Assembly: GCA_016935755.1 (NCBI GenBank)
Contig: JAFGQI010000021.1
Coordinates: 1 to 60,492 of the forward strand
DNA length: 60,492 bases
Direction: 5' to 3'
Source of the DNA: Anaerolineales bacterium
Lineage (GTDB): Bacteria; Chloroflexota; Anaerolineae; Anaerolineales; UBA4823
Positions 25,737 through 34,792 of the stretch are shown piece by piece. Under the pieces are notes generated by a model. That model worked only from the letters and a program-made list of their open reading frames with translations, was not told the DNA's origin and searched no databases. How positions within the stretch are numbered: the stretch's first letter is position 1; each line of letters begins with the position of its first letter. A program made the translations under genes and the position numbers.

Positions 25737-26711
25737 ATGAGTCCTTTACCCGAAGTGTTTCTTGGCAGCAATGAACCATTATACAACATAGGCGTGGTGG
25801 CGCGTATGACCAACGTCTCGATGGCGACTTTACGCGCCTGGGAGAGACGTTATGAATTCCCTGAGTCGGAGCGCACTGCCGGAGGGCACCGTTTGTATTC
25901 GGAGCGCGATGTGATGCGTTTGAAGTGGGTCAAGGAACGCATAGATGAGGGTATGCAGACCGCCCAGGCGATCCATGCCCTGCGGCATCAGGAGCAAGTT
26001 GGGAATGTGTCATCTTCGCAGCCGCTGGCAGCTCCCCCGGAAGTGAGATCTGAAAAAAGCATCCAACACCTGGGGATGACGAGCGATCAACTGTTTCATG
26101 CGCTGATCAATCGTGACTTGTCCCAGGCGGATTGCTTGTTAGGAGAAGCCCTGGCAGTCTCCTCTCCTGAGGATTTGATCCTGGATGTGATCGGTCCAAC
26201 CATTTCACATATCGGGGACGTCTGGGAAGAAGGCAAGATCAGTGTAGCCACGGAACATCTGGCGACGAATTACCTGCGCCAGAGGCTGCTGATGTGGATG
26301 ATGAGCGGTCCACCGCCGCGTAATATCAGCCCGATCGTGCTGGCCTGCGCGCTGGATGAGTGGCACGAGGGTGGGCTGCTGATCCTGGGCGCGCTGCTGC
26401 GCCGCCGCCGCTGGCCAGTGGCTTACCTGGGGCAGGCGGTGCCGCTACCTGACCTGGCGGGCTTCGTGCGCGACCTGCACCCCAGCCTGTTGGTCATGAT
26501 AGCAATGACGGAAAAAACCGCGGCAGTTTTGGCGGATTGGCCGCAGTGGCTGCCGGAGGTCGCTCAAAGTGGGAAGCCGCCGGTTGGGTATGGCGGAAGG
26601 GTTTTTACCCTGCAGCCAGAATGGCGTCTGCGGGTAGTGGGCAATTACCTGGGTGATGATTTCCGCAGCGGGCTGGCGGAGATTGAAAGGCTGCTGCCCG
26701 CAGGGGGATGA
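25737..26711 (+). CDS. MerR-type regulator with cobalamin-binding domain (CarH/LitR photoreceptor family)
   Basis: 324 residues in three parts. Residues 15-75 are a MerR helix-turn-helix (GVVARMTNVSMATLRAWERR, then RTAGGHRLYS). Residues 112-190 are the four-helix B12-cap domain, with the Wx9EH signature at W163, E173 and H174 that in CarH sits over adenosylcobalamin. Residues 197-310 are the Rossmann B12-binding domain, with the lower-ligand histidine H210 in DEWHEGG. Known CarH/LitR proteins bind DNA as dark-state tetramers with adenosylcobalamin and release it in light. The gene is divergent from the epimerase-reductase-photolyase block, shares its control region, and has a GGAG site 8 bases before the ATG. 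Light sensing by this protein is inferred. Confidence 0.87.
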   Translation: MSPLPEVFLGSNEPLYNIGVVARMTNVSMATLRAWERRYEFPESERTAGGHRLYSERDVMRLKWVKERIDEGMQTAQAIHALRHQEQVGNVSSSQPLAAPPEVRSEKSIQHLGMTSDQLFHALINRDLSQADCLLGEALAVSSPEDLILDVIGPTISHIGDVWEEGKISVATEHLATNYLRQRLLMWMMSGPPPRNISPIVLACALDEWHEGGLLILGALLRRRRWPVAYLGQAVPLPDLAGFVRDLHPSLLVMIAMTEKTAAVLADWPQWLPEVAQSGKPPVGYGGRVFTLQPEWRLRVVGNYLGDDFRSGLAEIERLLPAGG

Positions 26712-26736
26712 ACAGTTGAGATGAGAAATTGTGAGA

Positions 26737-26763
26737 GCGAACCTGTGAGGGTTCGCCTTTTTT
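26737..26763 (+). terminator. Intrinsic terminator after the B12-binding regulator
   Basis: GCGAACC (26737-26743) and GGTTCGC (26750-26756) form a 7-bp stem around TGTGAG, followed by C and six T. It lies 25 bp after the regulator stop and just before the GHMP kinase gene. Confidence 0.85.
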
Positions 26764-26779
26764 CGATACAATAGGTTGT

Positions 26780-27865
26780 ATGTCAAATCATCTCGTGATG
26801 AAAATATTCAACTCCTCCGCCCCCATCCGCATCTGCGATCTGGGCGGCTGGACGGATACCTGGTTCGCCCGGCATGGGCGTATCTTCAATATCGGGGTCT
26901 ACCCATACGTCGAAGTGCAGTTAGCCGTCTATCCGGCCAGCGAGCGCGAGCAGCGCGTAGTGATCCACGCCGAGAACTACGGCGAGCGCTATACCCTGCC
27001 GGAGGGCGGGCGCAGCGCCAGCGGGGGCTGGGTGCGGCATCCGCTGCTGGAAGCCGCCATCGAATATATGCACGTCCCGGATCATCTGGCTTTCGAGGCC
27101 ACGATCTACTCGGACGCGCCCACGGGCATGTCCACCGGCACCTCCGCGGCGGTCAGCGTGGCGCTGATCGGCGCGCTGGACTGCCTGAGGCCGGGGCGAA
27201 TGACGCCTCATGAAATCGCCCTGGCTGCTCACCGGGTGGAAACCGAATTATTGGGCCAGCAGTCTGGCATTCAAGACCAGCTGTGTTCAGCCTATGGGGG
27301 CATCAATTACCTGGAAATGTTTGCCTACCCCCACGCCAGCCTCTCTCAAATCCAGATACCCAACGCGCTCTGGTGGGAGCTGGAGCGCCGCCTGGCGCTG
27401 ATCTACCTGGGCAATTCGCACAGCTCATCCCAGGTGCATGAGATGGTCATCCGCGGCCTGGAAGACGCCGGGCCAGACTGCCCGCAGCTGGAAGATTTAC
27501 GCCAGACCGCCCCGCGCGCTCGCGATGCGCTCTACGCCGGGGATTTCGCCGCCCTGGGGCAGGCGATGATGGACAACACCGATGCGCAGCGCCGCCTGCA
27601 TCCTGCCCTGGTCAGCCGGGAGGCCGATCGAGTGATCGAGATCGCCCGGGAGCACGGCGCCGCTGGCTGGAAGGTGAACGGCGCGGGGGGCGAGGGCGGC
27701 TCGCTGACCCTGCTGTGCGGCGCGCATTCGGAGATCAAGCGCGCCATGCTGCGGGAAATTGAGCAGGACAATCCCCTTTTCAAGAATATCCCCATTTACC
27801 TGAGCCGCTATGGGTTGAGGGTGTGGGAGCAGTCCATCGCTGAGGATAAAACAAAAAAGACCTGA
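26780..27865 (+). CDS. GHMP-family sugar kinase (heptose/galactose kinase-like)
   Basis: 361-residue cytoplasmic small-molecule kinase. GHMP motif 1 is SAPIRICDLGGWTDTW, the ATP-binding motif 2 is DAPTGMSTGTSAAVSVALIGAL, and motif 3 is KVNGAGGEGGSLTLLCG. QQSGIQDQLCSAYGGINYLEM contains the usual substrate-site aspartate. The motif 1 form with GGWTD is shared with D-glycero-D-manno-heptose 7-phosphate kinase, L-fucokinase and related sugar kinases. No heptose or LPS genes are adjacent, so the sugar is not assigned. It stands alone between two terminators; a second in-frame ATG at 26798 could be the start. Confidence 0.83.
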   Translation: MSNHLVMKIFNSSAPIRICDLGGWTDTWFARHGRIFNIGVYPYVEVQLAVYPASEREQRVVIHAENYGERYTLPEGGRSASGGWVRHPLLEAAIEYMHVPDHLAFEATIYSDAPTGMSTGTSAAVSVALIGALDCLRPGRMTPHEIALAAHRVETELLGQQSGIQDQLCSAYGGINYLEMFAYPHASLSQIQIPNALWWELERRLALIYLGNSHSSSQVHEMVIRGLEDAGPDCPQLEDLRQTAPRARDALYAGDFAALGQAMMDNTDAQRRLHPALVSREADRVIEIAREHGAAGWKVNGAGGEGGSLTLLCGAHSEIKRAMLREIEQDNPLFKNIPIYLSRYGLRVWEQSIAEDKTKKT

Positions 27866-27880
27866 TGAAAGGTCTTTTTT
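27853..27880 (+). terminator. Intrinsic terminator overlapping the kinase stop codon
   Basis: AAAAAAGACC (27853-27862) and GGTCTTTTTT (27871-27880) pair around TGATGAAA. The TGA stop of the kinase is the first base triplet of the loop. The A/T arms also give a T tail in both directions, so it may additionally stop leftward transcription from hisS and tRNA-His. Confidence 0.8.
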
Positions 27881-27895
27881 GTTGATCTTGTCCAG

Positions 27896-27968
27896 GGTGG
27901 GTGAAGGGTTTCGAACCCTCAACCACTTGATCCACAGTCAAGTGCTCTGCCATTGAGCTACACCCACC
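27896..27968 (-). tRNA. tRNA-His (anticodon GTG)
   Basis: On the minus strand the cloverleaf is complete: acceptor arms GTGGGTG and CACCCAC, D-arm TAGCTCAATGGCAGAGC, anticodon arm ACTTGACTGTGGATCAAGT with GTG, and T-arm GAGGGTTCGAAACCCTT. A G at 27968 precedes the acceptor stem opposite C73, the -1 guanosine special to tRNA-His. CCA is not encoded. It lies 32 bp after hisS on the same strand. Confidence 0.96.
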
Positions 27969-28000
27969 ATGCGCCCGCAATTCTATCATGAAGATGGAGT

Positions 28001-29272
28001 TCAATCAAGCATCAGGCGGATGATTCGCGGCGCCTCCTGCTCGGCAACTGTCTGCTGTTCGCCTGTGCGCAGATTTTTAAGCGCCACCTTCCCAGAGGCC
28101 AGCTCATCCGGCCCCAGGATGACCACCACGCGCAGGCCCATGCGGTCGCCGAATTTCACCTGTTTGGAAAGCTTGGCAGCTTCTGGATAGCAGATGGTCT
28201 GGATGCCAGCCTGGCGCAGCGAGGCGGAAAACTTGAAGGAAGCCGCCAGGGAGCTTTCGTCAAAGACGGTCACCAGCACCTGAGCTGATGGCGCGCCCAG
28301 CTCTGTGGGGAAGCAGCCGAACTTTTTCAGAATGAGGCTGATCACCGCATCGCCCATGGCAAACCCCACCCCCGCAAGCGGCTCGCCGCCCACATCTCCT
28401 ACCAGGTTGTCATAACGGCCACCGCCCAGAATGGCGCGGAACTCGCCCGCATTGTCCCAGGCTTCGAAAACCGTGCCGGTGTAGTAATCCAGGCCGCGGA
28501 TGATATGCGGGGCGTAGCGGACATAGGCGCGACATCCCAGCGCTTTGATGGCAGCAAAGAAGCGCACCAGATCGCCGGATTTGCGCCACAGGTCTTTATC
28601 TTCGAGGATCGTCTTCAAGCCCTCGAACTGCGCTTCGCTCAGGCCAATATTCAAAGCATACGCCTGCCATTCAACAGAGGTCATCTTATCCCGCCGGTCG
28701 ATCAGGCGGAAGACTTCTGTGCGCAGTTCGGCAGGTATTCCCAGCTCCTGCAGCTCCCCATTCACCAGGCGGCGGTTGTTCACCAGGATACTGACCTGGT
28801 CGGGGGTCAAGCCGCTGGCTTGAAGGAAACCTGCCGCCAGGGCCACCAGCTCGGCATCCGCTTCGGGGGTATCCACACCCATCAGGTCGGCGTTCCACTG
28901 GAAAAATTCACGCGTGCGCCCTTTTTGGGGTCGTTCGTAGCGCCAGAAAGGCCCCCAGGACCACCAGCGCATGGGATAGACCAGCTGGCGCTGGCGTTGG
29001 GCGACCATGCGCGCCAGTGAAGGAGTCAGTTCGGGGCGCAGGGTGATCAAATCCCCGCCGCGGTCGGGAAAGACGAAAGCCTGTTCTTTGACCAGCTCCT
29101 CGCCGGATTTGGCCGCGTACAGATCGATAGTTTCCAGGAAAGGGGCTTCGTATTCCTGATAGCCATACGCCTCAGAAATCTTGCGGACTGTCTGGTAGAG
29201 AAAGTTGCGCGCGGCCATATCTTCTGGATAGAAGTCACGCGTGCCTTTGACAGATTGGATGATAGGTTTCAT
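28001..29272 (-). CDS. hisS: Histidyl-tRNA synthetase
   Basis: 423-residue class II aminoacyl-tRNA synthetase, normal length. It opens with VKGTRDFYPED; motif 2 is WRYERPQKGRTREFFQWNADLMG; the histidine-specific segment is RGLDYYTGTVFEAW; and motif 3 lies in GEPLAGVGFAMGD. The anticodon-binding domain follows (VLVTVFDESSLAASFKF to the end). It charges tRNA-His, whose gene is 32 bp downstream on the same strand, so one transcript could make both. Confidence 0.96.
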   Translation of the reverse strand: MKPIIQSVKGTRDFYPEDMAARNFLYQTVRKISEAYGYQEYEAPFLETIDLYAAKSGEELVKEQAFVFPDRGGDLITLRPELTPSLARMVAQRQRQLVYPMRWWSWGPFWRYERPQKGRTREFFQWNADLMGVDTPEADAELVALAAGFLQASGLTPDQVSILVNNRRLVNGELQELGIPAELRTEVFRLIDRRDKMTSVEWQAYALNIGLSEAQFEGLKTILEDKDLWRKSGDLVRFFAAIKALGCRAYVRYAPHIIRGLDYYTGTVFEAWDNAGEFRAILGGGRYDNLVGDVGGEPLAGVGFAMGDAVISLILKKFGCFPTELGAPSAQVLVTVFDESSLAASFKFSASLRQAGIQTICYPEAAKLSKQVKFGDRMGLRVVVILGPDELASGKVALKNLRTGEQQTVAEQEAPRIIRLMLD

Positions 29273-29359
29273 ACCTTATACACACCTGCAAATCAAATAT
29301 CCAGCCAGGAGCATGCGCGCTATCGCTCCTGGCGTGGAGAGCATTTTAGCATAAAAGCC

Positions 29360-30547
29360 TTATTTAATCAGGATAATCTCGGTTTGCGGCTCGCCCAGGA
29401 ACTCCGCTCCGCTCTCGGTCACCAGCACATCTTCCTCGAGGCCAATATATCCATACTCTGGCACCATCAGGCCCGGTTCGACAGTATAGACGTGCCCGGC
29501 CTCCAGCGGATAATTGGGCGTATCCCCGTAGCGCTCCCACTCTGGCCCCAGGATGCCTGCGCCGTCATGCGCCAGGCGGCCCAGATGGTGTCCGGTGGCA
29601 TATTTATATTCCGGGTAGCCAGCCTTTGTGATCACGCCTCGGGTCAGCGCATCGATTTCCTTCCCCAGCAGGCCCGGTTTCATCGCCGCAACGGCGGTCT
29701 GGATGGCTTGAACCACGGTTTCAAACCCTTTTTGCACAGGTTCTGGCGGCTGGGTCTGGCCGGGTTCAAGCATGTAGGCTACCCGCTGGATATCGGAGCA
29801 GTAATCTTCTTGCTTCACCCCGAAGTCGATATGGAGCACCTGTCCAGGCCGCAAGATGAATTCACCGGGAATGGCGTGCCCGACAGGCGATTCAGGTCCA
29901 GCGTTGACAATCGGGCAGTGATCGTGCTCCCAGGCCGGCTGGACATGAAAAGCGTTCATCTGGGTGCGCATAAAATCAGCAATTTCAATCTCAGACATGC
30001 CCGGCTGGACATAGCCAAAGGTGCGCCCGTAGATCTGGCGGGTGGTCTCGACGGCTGCCCGAATTCGAGCCACCTCGCCAGGGGTTTTCCGGCCGCGCAG
30101 CGCGCTGATGATTTTCTCTGCAGAAACCAGGTTTTCGATCCAGACGGTGCCGACCAGATAATCCAGCAGCAGCTGGTACATGCCATGGGTCAACCCATCT
30201 GCCAGCACATCATTGCGTGAGTAATTTATCGCGATTTTGGCAGGGCCAATCCGTTCCAGAACGCCCAGTAAGATGGCGCGCAGCGATTCATCATACGGGA
30301 TCACCTCTTCGTAAGCGCCGGTCTTGATCGCCGTGTCCGCCTCGTACTGACCGAGAATGGCAATGCGGTTTCCGGACCGGGTGATGATCAGGGCGCTCTG
30401 CCAGGTCAGGCTGTGACCGTAGATCAGCGGTAGAACCGGGTCTCCGCCGCTAGAAGTCTCTCGCACGAAGGTTATCCAGGCATCGATCTCCAATTCTGCT
30501 AAGATCGAAACAGCCTGATTAACTTTTTCCTGTACAACTGTGAGCAT
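29360..30547 (-). CDS. M24-family metallopeptidase (Xaa-Pro aminopeptidase-like)
   Basis: 395 residues from the ATG at 30547, preceded by AGGAGG. The pita-bread fold carries the five metal ligands: two aspartates in HIDFGVKQEDYCSDIQR, histidine in ATGHHLGRLAHDG, and glutamates in YTVEPGLM and LEEDVLV. The N-terminal creatinase-like domain (about 1-150) is present. Members remove an N-terminal residue before proline in short peptides, though some M24 proteins are not peptidases. It lies 16 bp after the M14 gene, so the two appear to be co-transcribed for peptide use. Confidence 0.9.
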   Translation of the reverse strand: MLTVVQEKVNQAVSILAELEIDAWITFVRETSSGGDPVLPLIYGHSLTWQSALIITRSGNRIAILGQYEADTAIKTGAYEEVIPYDESLRAILLGVLERIGPAKIAINYSRNDVLADGLTHGMYQLLLDYLVGTVWIENLVSAEKIISALRGRKTPGEVARIRAAVETTRQIYGRTFGYVQPGMSEIEIADFMRTQMNAFHVQPAWEHDHCPIVNAGPESPVGHAIPGEFILRPGQVLHIDFGVKQEDYCSDIQRVAYMLEPGQTQPPEPVQKGFETVVQAIQTAVAAMKPGLLGKEIDALTRGVITKAGYPEYKYATGHHLGRLAHDGAGILGPEWERYGDTPNYPLEAGHVYTVEPGLMVPEYGYIGLEEDVLVTESGAEFLGEPQTEIILIK

Positions 30548-30563
30548 GGTAAGCCTCCTGGGG

Positions 30564-32246
30564 TTATGCCTGTCCTGCCAGATGGATGGTGCGGTGAATG
30601 GAGCCGGCGCGCTCGCTGTTGATATGGAGTTCGACCGTTGCTCCCTCTGGCCCATGGAGCACCCATTCCGCCCGAGCGCGGTGGTCGGTTGATGTCTCGC
30701 CCCATACAGCGGTCACATCCAGTTTATTGCTGCGACCTTCCAGGTGTCCTAAATCAACTCGTGGGCGTCCATTGAGCAGAGAGACACCCTCGGGCAAGAT
30801 CAGCTCAACCCGCACCGGACGGATGGCGGCGCGCTTCTTACCTTGCTGGCTGGTATAGGTGGGAAGGAAACCAGAATTATCCACCACCAGGTTGAGCTGA
30901 TAATCTCCTCCGCCCAGTGGTGTTACGTTGAGGGTATGCAGATCAATGTGAGGGAGCAGTTCGCCCAGAGCGACCGCAAAGGGCAGGTTTCGAGCGGCCT
31001 CGGCTCCGACCAGGTGAACCGGAGGATTGCGCCAGGTGTACATCTGGTTCCAGCCGCCCAGCTCAACGCGCCCTAACTGCGGATGTTCGAAGGGATACCA
31101 ATCGATGTACGCGTCCTTGCCGCCGTTTTGCTCAATCCACTTCAGGATGGTTAGGTCATCCTCATGTGGGTGGTCGCGGAACCATTCGATAAATTTACGT
31201 TCTTTGATCCCCGCCTCGGTAGGCAGATCCCACAACTCGATGGTATAGGCAAAAATTCCCAGGTGATCATACATCCAATCATCAAAAGCGCCGGTGGTGA
31301 CTTCCTTGGGATGATATTTGAAATCATGGAAGGTGGAAACACAGCGATATCCGACCAGCTGGCTGCCGATCTGTCCGATTTTCTTGGTGACAAACAGGTC
31401 TTCGGTCTCCATTTCATCATCAGCTTTCGTGCTGTAGGAGCGAAGAATCACTCTGCTGAAGGTGTGGTAGGTCAGGGCGATGTTGATGTTAGGATGCTGG
31501 ACGATGAAATCTACCAATGCTTTGATTTCTGGCTCGGAGGCGGGATACGGACCGGCGCCGTGCTGGTCTCCCTCCGTGCGCCACTCGAAGGGGAAGTTGC
31601 GGTTGAAGTCAAGCCCTTCAGGGTTGCGGGCGATCTTGATCTGGTAGCCGTCAAAGTTGTCGATCAAACCTTCAGGTAGAAGGCGGTAATAGGTGCCGCC
31701 GTTTTCGCCTGGAGAACGTTTCTCCATAAGGCGAGGATCGAGGGAACTGACCTTCCAATCCCCGTTCGGGTCCAGGATGCGCATCTGCAGGATGTAGCCA
31801 TCGCCGTTAATATCCTGTTCATGCAGCCCATCTTCTTTCTCTTTCCAGGGGTAGGCGCGCACACCCGAGCGGATATAGCGCGGTATCTCCGCCATAGCCA
31901 GAGCCGCTCCATCCGGGTTGATGCGAGGCACAATATAATACGTATTGGCATCCAACAGGTGGGTGATGAGCGGATCTTTCCCATAGCCTTCGAGCAACGC
32001 ATGGGCGATGTACAGTGCGGTAGTAGTCCCGGTGATCTCGGTGGCGTGGATATTGGCATCAATCCAAACTGCCGGTTTTTCCACATCCGAGCCGGTTTCT
32101 TGATTCGTGATGGTCAACAGCCAGATGGGGCGCTTTTCGTAACTTTGACCGATTTGGGTCAGAGAGGACAGGTGCGGGTGCGCGCTTGTCCAATCTTGCA
32201 GCAGTGAACTTACTTCTTCGTTTGTGAAATAGTGGTTAAAATCCAT
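30564..32246 (-). CDS. M14-family zinc carboxypeptidase
   Basis: 560 residues. The N-terminal 340 residues are the M14 domain: zinc ligands H67 and E70 in DANIHATEITG, the third histidine in IALTYHTFSR, the substrate-binding NRNFPFEW segment, and the catalytic glutamate in FAYTIELWDLP. The remaining 200 residues form a C-terminal beta-rich extension with no motif I can name. No signal peptide is seen, so it is probably cytoplasmic. The target could be peptides or cell-wall fragments. It is upstream of the M24 peptidase in the same direction. Confidence 0.87.
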   Translation of the reverse strand: MDFNHYFTNEEVSSLLQDWTSAHPHLSSLTQIGQSYEKRPIWLLTITNQETGSDVEKPAVWIDANIHATEITGTTTALYIAHALLEGYGKDPLITHLLDANTYYIVPRINPDGAALAMAEIPRYIRSGVRAYPWKEKEDGLHEQDINGDGYILQMRILDPNGDWKVSSLDPRLMEKRSPGENGGTYYRLLPEGLIDNFDGYQIKIARNPEGLDFNRNFPFEWRTEGDQHGAGPYPASEPEIKALVDFIVQHPNINIALTYHTFSRVILRSYSTKADDEMETEDLFVTKKIGQIGSQLVGYRCVSTFHDFKYHPKEVTTGAFDDWMYDHLGIFAYTIELWDLPTEAGIKERKFIEWFRDHPHEDDLTILKWIEQNGGKDAYIDWYPFEHPQLGRVELGGWNQMYTWRNPPVHLVGAEAARNLPFAVALGELLPHIDLHTLNVTPLGGGDYQLNLVVDNSGFLPTYTSQQGKKRAAIRPVRVELILPEGVSLLNGRPRVDLGHLEGRSNKLDVTAVWGETSTDHRARAEWVLHGPEGATVELHINSERAGSIHRTIHLAGQA

Positions 32247-32294
32247 AGAGTTTCCCTGTGAAGATATTCGTTAAGTCAGGAGTTATCAATCGGG

Positions 32295-33599
32295 TCATTT
32301 CGAACTTTGGGACATATCAACGAAATAACTAAAGCAGGCCTCGTCGATTAATTCTGGGCTCATGCGCGGGGGGGCGCTTTCGTATTCGCATATCTCAACG
32401 ATGATCCGGAGCAAGTCGCGCGGATGAACAGCCTGCATCTTCCGCCCGGGTTCGCGATACCATTTTTGCAGCAGATAGAGAAAAGCATCCTTGTTAAACG
32501 GAATATTGTAATATTTCGCCATCGAGACAAAGATTTGAAAGTACAGTTTTTCGTCGGGGGCTGTTACGCCGACTTTCATATGGATGCGCCGTAGAAAAGC
32601 ATCATCCACCAGTTGGGCAGGGTCTAGGTTCGTGCTGAAGACAATCAGCTGGCGAAAGGGTACTACAATCGTCTGCCCGCTGAGCAATCGCAAATAGTCG
32701 ACCATGGCTTCCAACGGTACGATCCAGCGGTTGAGCAAATCTGAGGGGGTGATTTGTTGGCGGCCAAAGTCGTCGATCAGGAACATGCCGCCGTTGGCCT
32801 TTATCTGCAGTGGGGCTTCGTAGAATTTTGAAATGGGATCATAGCGCAGATCCAGGGCATCCATTTTTAACTCGCCGCCCACAGAGACTGTCGGGCGTTC
32901 GATCAAAGTCCAGCGCTGGTCAGAGCGGGCGAATTCGGCGGTGCGACCGGTTTCGCGAGGCACCTGTTTGTGTACCAAGCGATCGTGGATCTGGATGATC
33001 TGGCCCCCGGCCGTCAGCGCGTAGGGTACCCAGATGGGATCGGTTCCTGCAATCAGTTTGGCTATGGCCTGCGCGATGGTCGTTTTGCCATTGCCGGGTG
33101 GACCATACAGGAATATTGAGGTTCCGGAATTGATTGCCGGGCCGACCCGGCGGTGAAACTCGGCGGGTAAGACCATGTGTTTCAGCGAATCTTTCACCTG
33201 CGCCATCGTCACGCGCGTATGGGTCTTGGTTTGCGCCTCTATGCCGCGATTATAGTAAGGGATCGCAACGGGCACTGGACCTACATATTGGCTGCGTTCC
33301 ATAGCAGACACCGCCCGAGCTTGACCTGCCTCGGTCAGAGTGTACACATTGCCCAGACGCCCCAATTCAACACTGGCTTTTGAGACTTCTACCAGGTGTT
33401 CCTTCTGCATCCAGAGCAGTATTTCATCAATGATCCCTTTGGGTATCTTGAGTACTTCGGTGAATCGAGCCAGGGCAACATTCCCCTCGTTGTAGAGCAG
33501 GCGAAAAATCAGGTCGATAACGATATTCTGGGGGATATGCAGATCCTCAATGGTGCGAGGCTCCGCCAGAATTTGTTTTAGTGTCAGTTCATCGGCCAT
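32295..33599 (-). CDS. AAA ATPase with N-terminal winged-helix domain
   Basis: 434 residues from the ATG at 33599 (GGGAG upstream; a TTG 12 bases earlier is less likely). Residues 15-90 look like a winged-helix domain (DLIFRLLYNEGNVALARFTEVLKIPKGIIDEIL). The AAA module follows, with Walker A GPPGNGKTTIA, a Walker B-like FLIDDFGRQ, and a sensor region LIVFSTNLDP with LRRIHMKVG. The protein resembles a group of uncharacterised ATPases. A role in remodelling or regulation is possible, but no partner gene is adjacent that settles it. Confidence 0.78.
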   Translation of the reverse strand: MADELTLKQILAEPRTIEDLHIPQNIVIDLIFRLLYNEGNVALARFTEVLKIPKGIIDEILLWMQKEHLVEVSKASVELGRLGNVYTLTEAGQARAVSAMERSQYVGPVPVAIPYYNRGIEAQTKTHTRVTMAQVKDSLKHMVLPAEFHRRVGPAINSGTSIFLYGPPGNGKTTIAQAIAKLIAGTDPIWVPYALTAGGQIIQIHDRLVHKQVPRETGRTAEFARSDQRWTLIERPTVSVGGELKMDALDLRYDPISKFYEAPLQIKANGGMFLIDDFGRQQITPSDLLNRWIVPLEAMVDYLRLLSGQTIVVPFRQLIVFSTNLDPAQLVDDAFLRRIHMKVGVTAPDEKLYFQIFVSMAKYYNIPFNKDAFLYLLQKWYREPGRKMQAVHPRDLLRIIVEICEYESAPPRMSPELIDEACFSYFVDMSQSSK

Positions 33600-33732
33600 A
33601 CAAACTCCCAATTGATATATCTGGTTCCCAGCGTAACAGGAAATTTATTCTAACATCCTTTACTGGATAAATGACCCAATTCGTGCTAACAACCTTATCA
33701 GGTGGCCTTTGGGGGCATGAAATTCGAGTTGA

Positions 33733-34749
33733 TTAATCCGTTGTATCTTCTGAGTGATCCTCACTGCCCGAGAAGAGATCACCGATGGACAGTCTGTTTA
33801 AATTTCTCCAGATGGCTTCCCCAAAAACAGGGGCTACGGACAGCACTTTTAGTTTCGCCAGTCTTTTCCGGATGGGTACTGTATCGGTTGTTATAATGGA
33901 TGAAATCTGTGGAAATTCTTTGAGTCGCTGTAAAGCATTGCCAGCAAATAAGCCATGGGTACAGATAACAATAATCTCCTGGATCCCCAAGCCCAAGAGG
34001 CGGTTGCTTAGCTCTAGCACTGTGATTCCAGTGGCAATCTCATCATCATAGATGAGGGCTTTTTGATACCCCTCGACCTGCCGGTCAAGGGTGTCATTAT
34101 AAGTGACTTCTGTATCTGAGATACGATGTTTTTGGGCGGCGGCAATCTGTAAATCCAGCAGCTTGGCAAAGCGAGCAGCGGGTTTTGCTCGGCCCATATC
34201 CGGGGAAATGACGATGGCATTATCAGAATTTAGATTGTGTTCCTTGATGTAACGGATGAATAGATGGCGTGCTGTCAGTGGGTCAGTCGGCAGATTGAAA
34301 AAACCATGCACCTGGGGCGAATGCAAGGTCATGGTCATGATATGCGTTGCGCCAGCTGTCTGTAATAAATCTGCGATCAGCCGCGCAGTAATAGAAATGC
34401 GCGGGGCGTCTTTCTTATCGGAGCGAGCGTAAGAGTAGTAAGGGATGATGGCATGGATTTCTTTCGCCCCTGCTCCTCGGGCAATATCCAGCATCATGAA
34501 TAATTCCATCAAATGAGTGCTTACCGGCGGGACCAGAGATTGGACAATGAACACTTTTCGGCCGCGCACACTGGCCCCTAGCTGAATATATAAATTATCG
34601 TTGCTGAAATGTGATATATGGGTTGAACTGAGGGGGACAGATAAAAAAGCTGCGATATCACTCGCCAGCCTGGGGTGGGAACGCCCACTGAAAAAGCGGA
34701 CATCGTTTGGATCAAGAATGTGAAGCTGCATGTTCCCTTCCATAGTCAT
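33733..34749 (-). CDS. Ribose-phosphate pyrophosphokinase family protein
   Basis: 338 residues, two phosphoribosyltransferase-type lobes. Family segments are FSNDNLYIQLGASVRGRKVFIVQSL, LMELFMMLDIARGAGA, IIPYYSYARSDKKD, TLHSPQVHGFF and the PRPP-binding loop KALIYDDEIATGIT. This makes 5-phosphoribosyl diphosphate from ribose-5-phosphate and ATP for nucleotide, histidine and tryptophan synthesis. It differs from the E. coli type at several loop positions, so it may be a second, divergent copy. Starts at 34749 and at 34731 (better ribosome site, GGAAGGG) are both possible. It follows rph by position in the other order, 43 bp away. Confidence 0.82.
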   Translation of the reverse strand: MTMEGNMQLHILDPNDVRFFSGRSHPRLASDIAAFLSVPLSSTHISHFSNDNLYIQLGASVRGRKVFIVQSLVPPVSTHLMELFMMLDIARGAGAKEIHAIIPYYSYARSDKKDAPRISITARLIADLLQTAGATHIMTMTLHSPQVHGFFNLPTDPLTARHLFIRYIKEHNLNSDNAIVISPDMGRAKPAARFAKLLDLQIAAAQKHRISDTEVTYNDTLDRQVEGYQKALIYDDEIATGITVLELSNRLLGLGIQEIIVICTHGLFAGNALQRLKEFPQISSIITTDTVPIRKRLAKLKVLSVAPVFGEAIWRNLNRLSIGDLFSGSEDHSEDTTD

Positions 34750-34792
34750 ACAAAAATTGAGTAATTATCGACTTGTTGATACTATCTACATC

